Positions 22,230-32,203 of a stretch of DNA of 64,000 nucleotides are shown one piece after another (position 1 is the first letter of the stretch; every line of letters begins with the position of its first letter). This stretch comes from Vesta saturnalis (Eukaryota > Arthropoda > Insecta > Coleoptera > Lampyridae), in contig JARFJB010000821.1 of the NCBI GenBank assembly GCA_036346205.1, positions 8,690,222 to 8,754,221 of the forward strand, read 5' to 3'. The position numbers and the translations under genes were made by a program. The notes below the pieces were generated by a model. It was not told the DNA's origin, did no database searches, and saw only the letters and a program-made list of their open reading frames with translations.

Positions 22230-23128
22230 AATATCTTGAAGGCTGCTTTTTTTGGACGATGATACCCCTCTGATTTCAAACTCACTCAAACTGCTTTATT
22301 CATTTGTCAGTACAATGGAACAAGTTGTATCTTTGGGTTGAGACTAATTGTAATTAATAAAGAGGTATAAATATACAATGGTAACACACACGAAGTGCAG
22401 CATGAGTTCAGCTTTCTTTTATATATTGTATATTAAAGATGATTCAGTTACACAAGAAGAATTGTCATATACAGTTAGATTAATAGATCTCAGCACCATT
22501 GGCACTAATTTACGTACACTAGAAAGTTAAATGTGTTAAAAACTTTAGATCAAGTACGAAAGCCCTAAATGTAGTTTGAGAGTAATATCTTTTCTATAAC
22601 TTGGTATTATACTCTTTTTTTCAAATTTCTAGCTTCATCGCTTCATTTTTCATTATGATACAAAAAAATGTGGGCTTACGGGAGACCCAATTTTTTTTAA
22701 TTCGAAAAATGATGTTTTTCGATATACACTAGTGCACATATTCATATTAATTTTTGATTATTTTACAAAAAGGCCTACTATCTTCACTTTGTGTATACAT
22801 TGATTGTACCGCGCCCGTGTCATATCAATAATTTCTTCGATAGTGGAGTTCATGTATGTACAACGAATTACACATTGCGTAACAAAACTGGTTAAATCCT
22901 ACAGCGCACACTTTGATGTACATGTGCATGATTTATACATTATTCTATAAATTGATATATTGCTACCACTTTATTTAAACGAGGGGGCTTCAAATACCAA
23001 CAGAAATTCTATTCTCAGAACGAAAATGATAACCCTAGCGACGATTACTTCTTAACGTACACCTAAGGGGGTATGTAGAAGGCGTGAATAATGTTATAGT
23101 CACTGCCACTGGTTTAATACTTGTCTAA
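22230..23128. other. non-coding
   Basis: AT-rich stretch with no recognised gene or element. It lies between the Penelope C-terminus and the next mariner. Confidence 0.5.
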
Positions 23129-23955
23129 ATGACAGAGCAAGTAGTTCGTGTTTCTGTTGTGCAACGTATAATTATTAGATTTTTTGTGAATGAGGGTGCC
23201 AAACCAAGCGATACTTTGCAAAGGCTATGGGGAATCCACCTTATCAAAAGCACAAGTGTTCGAATGGTGTAACAAGAATAATAAAATTTTCCGCTCACTA
23301 GACGTCCGAAAATTTTGGCAACGCAACCCAACATTGACCGGATAAACGCCTTTATTCGTACTAATAACAGAATTACTGGCCTTGAAATGCCACAAACATT
23401 ACAAATTAGTGTTGAAAGCACCAAGGAAGTTATTCATAACCCTGGAACAGAAGCAGCGACGTCTGTATTGAGTTTTTCAGGCTACACCAAAATGAAGGTG
23501 ACGAATTTTTTAATTCTTTTCTCACCTGCGACGAATTCTGTGTTGACCATTTTACGCCAGAAAAGGTTGTCTAGAGTGGCGTCACTCAAACTCCCCAAAA
23601 CCGACAAAAGCAAAGATTGTGTCTTTAGTCGGTAAAGCAATAGCCACCGTATTCTCTTTACCGTTTTTTTAGAGAACGTCGCACTGTGAATGTCTCTTAG
23701 GATTGTAGTTGCGACTTGCTTACTCAAAAAGTTAATCCTGAATTTTGTTCAAAAAAGGAGAAACCGGTCAACTATTCGGCTGCACTATAACACCCGACCT
23801 TTGTCTTTGAAAACATATATTGGGAGGTACTTTAACATACACCTTACAGTCCATCCAGCAGACATTCTAAAAAAGTGGCCTTATGAAAATCCCACAACGG
23901 TGAGTAACGCACATAGACTTGGAGGGTAAATATGTGGATAAATCGTACAGTTAAA
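23129..23955 (+). pseudogene. mariner (SETMAR/Mos-like, DD34D type) transposase remnant
   Basis: It starts at ATG 23129 with MTEQVVRVSVVQRIIIRFFV, an HTH_48-type N-terminus. Next come NIDRINAFIRTNNRITG (HTH linker), SVESTKEVIHN, and then a deletion. LTCDEFCVDHFTPEKV follows (first catalytic Asp of TCDE, about 23525-23570), then the AIATVF block (about 23640) and a C-terminal HTPYSP block (third acidic position lost, about 23833). NAHRLGG and YVDKS mark the end near 23950. There are numerous stops. The second catalytic Asp block was not found. This lineage differs from the DUF4817-type mariners elsewhere in the window. Confidence 0.8.
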
Positions 23956-26039
23956 CAAAAAGAGTGCAGCCAGATTCTGGTTCATATTTGAACGCTCGTC
24001 GTACATTATACCGCTACTACTTTATAAAATGTCAACAATGTTTACTATCGTTTCATGTACAAATATATTAATGTCAATCCTGAATCTTTGTGATGTAACG
24101 AACTATTACCTTCATTCGTTTATACATTGTACATTCATTGGATGGTGCTGTTTAAGCACAAATTGTTTAAAAAATCTGTTGAAAAGCTTAATTAAAAAAT
24201 CGTATACTTAAGCAAATAAAACTTGAATAACTTAGAAGTAGTGTTCTATGATTCATATGTTAGAAAAGTCACTAAAATTGACTTAACACTTAATTTTTTT
24301 GTAGCAATTAACAGAATATTCCGAAAATAAGGTTAATGTTTTGTAATACATGCAAAAAATGGAAATTTTAACATTAAATAGTTTTTTGCTTAGATCCAGT
24401 TTTACTTTAACATTAATATGCTTAAGTTAATTAATTATTAATTTCATTACATATACTTTACTTAAGTACGTTATATATTATTAAATACGTCAATTAATTT
24501 ATATAAATGCATTTAAAATAATGTCACTGACATTAGTACGCCCAGTTTCATAAATGCATCCTCCAGTATGAGTAACGCTACGATTATGAAACTTTGGTAA
24601 ATTTTATATGTGAAACGATCAAGTTTTCACAAACTAAATAACAATGACAAAAAAGAAAATATTACATGGTGACTATAATGTGTACCATCGCCACACATTT
24701 ACCAGACGTATGTGTTTCAACGGACGTCCTCCTTTATGGACTATTTCACAGCATGCAACATTGGTAGGCCACTAAGTTGTTATGGACCTCGGCAGTAAAT
24801 TTACTCGTTGACTCATCATGCCACCAATAATTTTCCTCAACTTTCGACAATTTGGCTGGCCAAGGCAACATTTGCTTGCAGTACGTGTCTTACTGTAAGG
24901 ATGGTAGTGTGTGGATGTACTCTGTTTTATCAGCAACTTCTACTTAAGTAGTATCAACGCTCTGTGGCGCGTGATCCTAACTTTCGCCTTTCTCCTCGAT
25001 ATCGTCGTACCTGCTCGCGGACTTCAGCAAAATGTTGGCTCATCACGGCAGACAATGTCACTCATTGTTGATCCCAATGCGGCTTCTTTTAAATACAACC
25101 AGATCCATAAGCTTTTGGAGATAAAGTTCCATAAAATCTCGAGTAAAAAACAAAGGAAAAATATCTGTTAACTGTCGCCATGAACATATTGGGTTTAAGA
25201 ACTGTCAAGCAGACTACCCCAACAAACTTCTTCATTGAAAATAATCACTTTTGACCATCCGACGAAGAAGTGTATCTTCTCGTGAATTGCTGTCACAGGA
25301 ATCCTACCGGCTGGACGATGTCGCTGAACGTCTTCTTGCTATTAAAGGCGATACGGCGGTAGTACGGTTCCATTCTAAGGAAATGCGATAATTCGGCTTC
25401 TATCAACGAAATATGCGAGTATTTCTGCAACAGTACACTGCGTTTTATGTAATGAATGTTATAACACCAACAATATTACAATACTAATGTCGCAAAATTT
25501 ATTAGTGCTATTAATGGTACTACAAGAATGTCAAAACGAAGCAGAAACTCTATTTCAAAATAGGAATAAAAAAGGCTTCATAGTTATTAAAATATTAACT
25601 CTACAAATAAACACTAATTATTTCTCTTACTAATGCTCTCTTCTTATATGATTGCTACAGAAAAAGTAAAAATAAAAAAGATTTTTGAAGGTCTATCTGG
25701 ACCATTTAAATAATTTTCTACCGTATTGGTATTGTTAGTATGCTCCAGTTTATTGTTAGTAACTTATGCAGCTTGTGATAGCTTTTAGTGAGCTGCTCAG
25801 GAGCTTTGTTTCACCTCAGTCTTGGTCATTCTTCTGTTGTAGGTGTTGCGACCTGTTTATGGCATTGTACTGACTGCAATACTGAGTTTGACTAAATTTC
25901 GGCCACTATAAAGTAAAGACAATAAACAATAGACATATTCGTTTTTATGGACATTTGCATCAGTCTTCATAGTATAGACGGCAGTCTATAACTACTTGTG
26001 TCTAGGGATTCTCAAATTGAAGTGGCCAAAGATGTATTA
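23956..26039. other. no recognised gene; possible unassigned decayed coding at 24650-25440
   Basis: AT-rich flanks surround a block at about 24650-25440 of more balanced composition. Translations in several frames there look protein-like but broken, with a minus-strand stretch such as FTRDFMELYLQKLMDLVVF and others. I could not assign it to a family. It is probably another old transposase or retroelement. Confidence 0.35.
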
Positions 26040-27280
26040 AAATGGAAATGGTGATGTGTGAACTTGCGTTAGAGTTTTTTATGTATCTGTGACGATATTT
26101 ATAAGGTACGGTAAGGATATTCCTGGTAGAGACAGTATCGCCGAAGATCTTTCGATGTCCAAAATTCCTTGGTAGTATTTGTATGTTGTCTGTATGGGTG
26201 GTATGTCTGCATGTTGTGTAGTGTGGTTAGTGAGGGATTTGACTGGAAATCTGTGTTTTGGTTTAGAGATTTGTTATTCACAGGATGATTAGGTTTGATG
26301 TTAGTGTAGAGAGGTGCTCGGAAATTCAAAGCAAGGCGAATTAAAGTTATCTAGGTATGTTTTAGTGTTTTGGATGGCGTATCTGACACGACCGCTGAGG
26401 CCACCCAATGGGTTTTTTAGGTTACATATCGTGTCTAGTGTTCTTCGTATGTCGGGGAGCCAGTTTATGATTTTTATAAAAAGGATTCGTAGGTACACGG
26501 TTTCCAGTAGGAATGTACGTTGGTCAACGTTGCAGGAGACCGAAATACTACGGTAGAGCGTGCGCTATTTCGATTCACTGCCCACACACTGCGCTCCGAA
26601 ATCTACGGGTTCTATAACTGTTGGGATGTAATAATCGGAAATGTTGTTTAGTATAGGGGTTAAGGCAGAACCTTGCGGTAGAAATGAACCGAAAAAGGCA
26701 TTTCCTACTCTGACTTGTACTGATCGATTGGTTAAGTACGAATGCAGGAAAAGTGGTCTGGGATACCTAAGGTTCGGATATTATCGTGGAGCCTGGCGTT
26801 GCGGACTCTGCCAAGTTCTTGCTTAACGTTAAGAAAGTCCTACAGATTCGATTTCTTATGATAGGGATCGTAGTTAGGTCATAAACCGGATTGACCATCA
26901 GTAAGAATTTATTGAATTCTAGGCTAGAATCTGCTCAAAGCATTTTACAACACAGCTTAACAGAAAGACAGGTCTGTAGAAAAAAGGAACGGTAGGATCA
27001 GAAAGTAGGAGAGTGTAATGCGTTTATTGTGAATGTCAGTCAGTTGAGAACCTCGTCGGGTAAGTGTCGTAAGATTTTTTGTTTTGGTCGTCTTGACCTG
27101 GAATCAGAAAGGTGTCTTTTTTTAAATCTGTGGGGACTTAGGGATAATGGATACATAGAAATTATTTTCTATATCCAATTGGACTTCGGAAAGGTTTTGG
27201 TTCTGGAACTGTTCTCTAGCAGTTTCTCGATGCAGGTGTCATTGAGGACCGTCGCAGGATGGAAATATAGATTATAGAAA
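26040..27280 (-). pseudogene. jockey-like LINE reverse transcriptase remnant
   Basis: On the minus strand, pieces of a non-LTR RT are recognisable: FYRPVFLLSCVVKCFEQILA (about 26975-26915), then a broken RT core, SYLTNRSVQVRVGNAFFGSF and LPQGSALTPILNNI (about 26740-26650). The LPQGS box corresponds to the PQGSVLSP motif of jockey-type RTs. The catalytic FADD box is not readable after it. Downstream open stretches (26498-26301, 26329-26099) continue on the same strand without clear motifs. Stops are frequent. Confidence 0.7.
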
Positions 27281-27827
27281 CACAGTGTCAGCATGTTTAT
27301 AGGAATGCTTTGCTGCTAATATTTTACGCAGCTTCTCTAGTTATGTAATACGTTGACTAGATACAATGTGTATCGCTTAGTTCAACTAAACGTTTATTTG
27401 TTAGTAATAAAAGGTAGTAGTAGCTAGTGCAAAGTTTTATCTTTTATGTTAGTTTTTTCAACCAGCCAGTTCTAAAATTATTCTTGTGTTGTATGTCTTA
27501 CTTGCAAGTGGTGAATTTCTTACAAAATGGCCAGATCCAGAAGTAGATCAAAATGTACGCTTAAGATGGCTCATTCACTCAGCAGCGATGAGAGCTATCC
27601 TGAATGATACTGCAGGAGAGATATATAGCGGACAAGTCAAATTAGGCGGAGAAATTCCATTCATTGAAAGGAAGATGTAAACCAGAATATTGTACACAGT
27701 CTCGCTACCTATCTAGTCCTTCATCTAGATCTCCCACTACTAGTGCAGAAATGCTTGTCAGATCGAGAGCCGTGTTAAATTCTAATCAGCGAACAGCCAA
27801 ACTGTAAGCTTTCCAGGAAAAGTGATG
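27281..27827. other. mostly non-coding; one 64-codon ORF of unknown origin
   Basis: The only open frame of note is 27486-27680 on the plus strand, which includes KWPDPEVDQNVRLRWLIHSA and ends EIPFIERKM. Another frame then continues with a Ser-rich stretch to about 27805. Composition looks protein-like, but I recognise no family. It might be a fragment of an element or a lost exon. Confidence 0.3.
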
Positions 27828-28711
27828 ATGGGTTCATTTAGGGTTAAACAACCTTTACAAAAAAAAAAAAAATAGTTACATCCTTTTAGCCTACGATTTC
27901 AGATTTTTCTTTTTTAAGTAAGTTTGTAAAAGCGTATACTACAAATAAGGAAACGGCCGTCGACTTAGAATGCCGTTCTGGGGTTCATTTAGGGTGAAAT
28001 ACCCTTTAAAGCAAAAAGTGATTAAGCCCTTTTTATTTACCGTTTCACATTTTACTTTTTAAAGTAAGTTTCTAATAGCATATACTACATGTACACCAAG
28101 CGCCGTCAACTTACAATGCCGTTCTAGGGTTTATTAAGGGTAAAACAGTTATTACGGAATAAAATTATTGCGCCGTTCTGATCTACCGTTTGACATATTC
28201 CGTTTTAGAGTAATTTTCCAATAGCATATACTGCATGAACACTAAGCGCTGCCGAATTGGAATAGCGTTCATTTAGGGTAAAACTTTTTACAGATAAAAG
28301 ATGATTGCGCCCTTCTGACTTACCGTTTCACATTTTCCGGTGTAATCTCAAGTAGTGTATACTACATGTACAACAAGCGGTGTCACCTTAGAATGACGTT
28401 CTGGGGTTAAACAACCTTTACAAAAAAAAAAATTGCACTCCCCTACTTACAGTTTCAGATTTTTCTTTTTTAACTAAGTTCTTAGTAGCGTAGACTACTA
28501 GTACACCAACGGTCGTCGTCTTAGAATGTTGTTGTGGGCTTCATTTAGGGTTCGACTTACTTGTACACTTGTACACCAAGCGCCGTGAATTAACAATGCC
28601 TTCCTAGGGTTCATGTAAGGCAAAATACCCATTACGGAAGAAAATTATTGCGCATTTCTGATCTACCAGTTGACATATTCCGTTTTAGAGTAATTTTCAA
28701 TTATCATATAC
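27828..28711. repeat. satellite-like tandem array, about 6 units of 130-150 bp
   Basis: Units share GCATATACTACATGTACACC, GTTCTGGGGTTCATTTAGGG and TTTCACATTTT-like words. The TATACTAC anchor (or a one-base variant) falls at about 27935, 28081, 28228, 28358, 28491 and 28707. The fifth interval contains a shortened unit. Units are diverged. The array stops where the LINE inverted repeat begins, and similar units reappear on its far side. Confidence 0.85.
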
Positions 28712-29094
28712 TACATGTATACTCCATGCCAGCCGGGGAGGTCCCTCCACCCTTACCATGGGCTACCTAATATTGGGTCTCCGATTTTCTGAGTTCGGTA
28801 AGGGCTGCCGGTTACCTTTACCTTCATCCTTATTCTTCCTTCTCGCCCTCACTGTCTTCCTATCGGATTAAAAGTCCCAAATTAAAAAATAAGATGGCTG
28901 TGGTTTCTAGGGTAATAAATTCCGGACGTAAAATCCTGCCCCATACGGATGTCCGGGAAGGCAGGGCCCAAGCGACCACGGTCATCGAAAGCATCAACTT
29001 TCTGGTTCACTACTGCAACATCCGCGTATCAGGTCTAATCTTAATGCTATTCACCAACATCTTGAACAATTACAACCTGATATTTTGTTTCTAT
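28712..29094 (+). mobile_element. LINE 5' fragment, plus-strand arm of inverted pair
   Basis: It starts CATGTATACTCCATGCCAGC and runs through the 5' UTR to a coding start MAVVSRVINSGRKILPHTDV (ATG 28894). It then covers sequence equal to INFLVHYCNIR and the LILMLFTNILNN region before breaking at about 29094. It is the inverted counterpart of 30752 to about 30360. Only the first few hundred bases of the LINE are present. Confidence 0.85.
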
Positions 29095-29453
29095 TTGAAG
29101 AAGAGTTGACTAGTGGCATCTTCTCCAGAATCATTGAGCCACGAGTTTGATGCAAACAAATCCACAAAAACATTGGCTTTGTCTACAGAATCAGCAACTA
29201 CCGATCCGTCAATAGATGTCAGGGGGGGAAATGAAGATGTTGCAAAGTTTTTACTAATGGCTTTAGCTAAAGACCAAAATTTACGACTGTCTAAAGGGGA
29301 TGTAGCTAGTTCATTACATTTTCGTTGTACGAAAAACTTTTTAGTTTAGTGATGTCACTTTTGCAGATATTTCTAGCACCAACATATTCTACATGACTGT
29401 CGACCGATTTATTAGATTTCCATTTAATGTAATATTTATTTTTTAAAGATATT

Positions 29454-29572
29454 GCATAAGCACAAGCCTTATTGAACCAGGGTTGGGAACGAGAATGACC
29501 TATACGGCACTATTGCATAAGCCAAGCCTTATTGAACCAGGGTTGGGAACGAGAATGACCTATACGGCACTG
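29454..29572. repeat. tandem duplication of about 60 bp within LINE
   Basis: The block CCTTATTGAACCAGGGTTGG...ACGGCACT, preceded by TTGCATAAGC, occurs twice head to tail. The same doubling is present in the second segmental copy at about 53478-53595, but not in the other LINE copies (about 34190-34252, 58150-58212). Confidence 0.9.
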
Positions 29573-30496
29573 TTTTTGGGAATATATAACTCCATTCCCA
29601 TGAGGATGACTTCAGATACTGAAAGAGCGATGTCCGAAGAAGAGGATGGCTTAAAACAATATTCACGCCATGGAAAGGTTGCAAAGAAGTCTCGTAAATT
29701 ACTCCATCGAGCTGGCTTAAAACACCGCAAGGTTCTATCGGTATTGCGAACAACAGTGGAATTAGGTACAGTAGAAATGATTTCTATTAGACAATGGTCG
29801 GAAAGACCTAAAGTCGAAAGAACGGAAGTTTTATAAACAAGAGGGTTTGATGTAAGAAAGAGATCTAGAAGATGTGGAGTATGGTTAGGGTTATCAAGGA
29901 TTCTTGTGGGTTCAGAAATCATTTGTGTGAGAGCACATGAAATAGCAAATGTTTCTGCAATACGACCAGTAGGATTTATAGTAGATGAAAACTGAAGCCA
30001 ATTAGAGTTATGCACATTGAAATCGCCTACAATTGAGATATCGCAAGATGGAAACTGAGACAGGAGATAGTCTACTTTCATACTAAGGTAATCGAAGAAG
30101 TTTTGAAAGTTACTGTCATTAGGAGACCTATTAAATGCAACAGTAGAATTTCACAAAATTAGGACCAGAATGTTTAAACCAAATCACGTCAAAATTTTTA
30201 TTTTCTAAGAAAGAAATCCTCTTGCAAGTAATTCTGTCCTTGATGCAGGCACATACCCCTCCTTTATATTGAAAGTTAGAGTGAAGGTGGTATTGGGGAA
30301 ATTGTAAGTCGGGTGACTCGGAGTTTTCAGAAGAGACTTGTGTTTCAGACAGAAACAAAATATCAAGTTGTAATTGTTCAAGATGTTGGTGAATAGCATT
30401 AAGATTAGACCTGATACCGCGGATGTTGCAGTAGTGAATCAGAAAGTTGATACTTTCAATGACCTGTGATCGCTTGGGCCCTGCCCTCCCGGACAT
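29560..30496 (-). pseudogene. LINE AP-endonuclease domain (exo-endo-phos), truncated
   Basis: Two open segments (30496-30131 and 30081-29560), separated by a break near 30130, together give an apurinic-type endonuclease: INFLIHYCNIRGIRSNLNA, DILFLSETQVSSE (catalytic Glu of SETQ), GGVCACIKDRI, SIVGDFNVHNSNWL (GDFN box, about 30033-30000) and LGLSDHCLIEI (SDH box, near 29795). This enzyme nicks target DNA for target-primed reverse transcription. The RT domain is absent in this copy. The minor break and later truncation make it non-functional. Confidence 0.88.
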
Positions 30497-30944
30497 CCGA
30501 ATGGGGCAGGATTTTACGTCCGAAATTTATTACCCTAGAAACTACAGCCATCTTATTTTTTAATTTGGGACTTTTAATCCGATAGGAAGACAGTGAGGGT
30601 GAGAAGGAAGAATAAGGATGAGAATAGATTAAGGATGAAGGAAAAGGTAACCGGCAGCCCTTACCGAGCTCAGAAAATCGGAGACCTAATATTAAGGAGC
30701 CCATGGTAAGGGTGGTGGTACCTCCCCGGCTGGCATGGAGTATACATGCCTACCACCTTTAACCCATGTACCAGGTGTTGTCGACGACGCTTGGGGTACG
30801 TGCAGTATGTGCTAGTAGAAAATTTTCCGAAAAAGTAAAGCAACTCAGTGCACTGTGGATAACAATACCATTACACATCACATCATTTAAGATAATTCTG
30901 TATTAACATGCAGCAATCACATTTACAATAGAGTGTATTTAGGT

Positions 30945-31165
30945 TAAGTTATTCTTTACAGAAAATAAAATAATTGCACTCATCTAACTGATGGTTTCAT
31001 ATTTTTAGGTAAGATAAATCTCTAGTAGCATATACTACATGTACACCAAGCGCAGTAAACTTAGAATGACGTTCTGCATCTTATTTAGGGAAGAACACCC
31101 TTTACACAGAAGAACAATGTTTGCGACACTGTAACCTATCGTTTCACATTTTTGGGAAAGTAAAT
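30945..31165. repeat. satellite units beyond the LINE inverted repeat
   Basis: It contains GCATATACTACATGTACACC (31028-31047), the AGAATGACGTTCTG word and TTTCACATTTT, matching the array at 27828-28711. This suggests the LINE pair sits inside a once longer array. Confidence 0.8.
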
Positions 31166-31255
31166 CTCTCTTCTCTCTTCCTCTTCTCTATCCCTCTATC
31201 CCTTCGCACCCTTCATTCCTCCCATCCCTCCCTTGCAACCCCCCTCCCTCCCTCG

Positions 31256-31434
31256 TCTAAACCAAACTTTTCGAAAGCACGGTGGATTGAAGGCAAAAAT
31301 TTCAATTGATGAATCGATGATCCCCATTATGGACAACACTGCGAAACAATATATGAAGGGAAATCCAATCAGGTTTGAGTTTAAAAATTGGGCCTTATGT
31401 AACAGTGATGGATACTTGGTGTCTTTTGATATAT

Positions 31435-31500
<66 letters not shown>

Positions 31501-32188
31501 AAGATATTTTTGGGATAGGAGGAGATACTGTGTTATCTCTTATAACGACTTCTAGAATACCTCCTAATCAAGGATTAAAATTAGTTTTCGACAACTACTT
31601 TTCGTCTGTTAGCTTATTTCGGCATTTGACAACTTGGTTACTGTGCGACTGGCACTATTCGCGACAATAGAATTGAAAAATGTCCACTGATGGAAAAATC
31701 AAAGATGGAAAAGTTATGAAGCACGACTTTAGGTCGGGAAGTGAAAACACGGTATGTTTACTGAGATGGAACGATAATCAAGTTGTAACTTGTGCAACTA
31801 ATTTGGATTCAGTTGCCGAAGGAAAATGTTACAATTCGTCTAAAGGTTCAAAAGGAAAAATTGCTGTAGTTCAACCTTTACTATTTCAAAAATACAATAG
31901 TGGCATGGGCGGTGTTGACAAAATGGACCAGTTGGCAGCCAATTAGCGAACCAGAATGAGACGGAAATGGTGGTGGCCCATATTTAGTTACTTGTTGGAT
32001 GTTTCAGTACCCAATTCATGGCTGTTGATGAAAAGGATATGTCCTACAGAAAAAGATTATGGCTGACGAGTTTCCAAAGAAACCTAGCTGTCTCCTCAAA
32101 ATATATGGTACTCCAACTTCGTGGATGAAAAAAAATAATAATACAGAATCCAGTAAACGATGTTCCTTACGATGGTCGCAATCGCTAG
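31256..32188 (+). pseudogene. piggyBac-family transposase remnant, catalytic half
   Basis: Plus strand. KPNFSKARWIEGK leads into ISIDESMIPIMDNTAKQYMK (first catalytic Asp, about 31302) and IRFEFKNWALCNSDGYLVSF. A (TA)n tract interrupts the sequence here. Then come RRYFGIGGDTVLSL, KLVFDNYFSSVSLFRHL (second Asp, about 31589) and a break near 31645. HDFRSGSENTVCLLRWNDNQ, PLLFQKYNSGMGGVDKMDQL (third Asp, about 31912) and the C-terminal WWWPIFSYLLDVSVPNSWL follow. All three acidic residues can still be read, but the N-terminal third is missing, there are stops near 31680 and 31944, and several frame changes. TAG at 32186-32188 is about 16 bases before the poly(A)-like end of the adjacent LINE. Confidence 0.88.
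31436..31498. repeat. (TA)n microsatellite inside piggyBac remnant
   Basis: About 60 bases of TA within the coding remnant after SFDI. It encodes Ile-Tyr repeats and rejoins the family sequence at RRYFGIGGD. Confidence 0.97.
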
Positions 32189-32203
32189 CCGGACTATGTA
32201 AAT

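Larger units (their letters stand above)
29095..30752 (-). mobile_element. LINE 5' half, minus-strand arm of inverted pair
   Basis: A non-LTR retrotransposon reads from 30752 downward: 5' UTR, a short leader frame with MAVVSRVINFGRKILPHSDV (about 30550), then the endonuclease. The copy ends near 29095 in the linker before the RT domain. It is tail-joined to the plus-strand arm at 28712-29094, so both 5' ends face outward. Confidence 0.88.

Noticed and set aside
28712..30752. Twin-priming explanation for the LINE inversion
   Set aside because: Both arms carry the LINE 5' end and neither carries the 3' tail, which twin priming does not produce.
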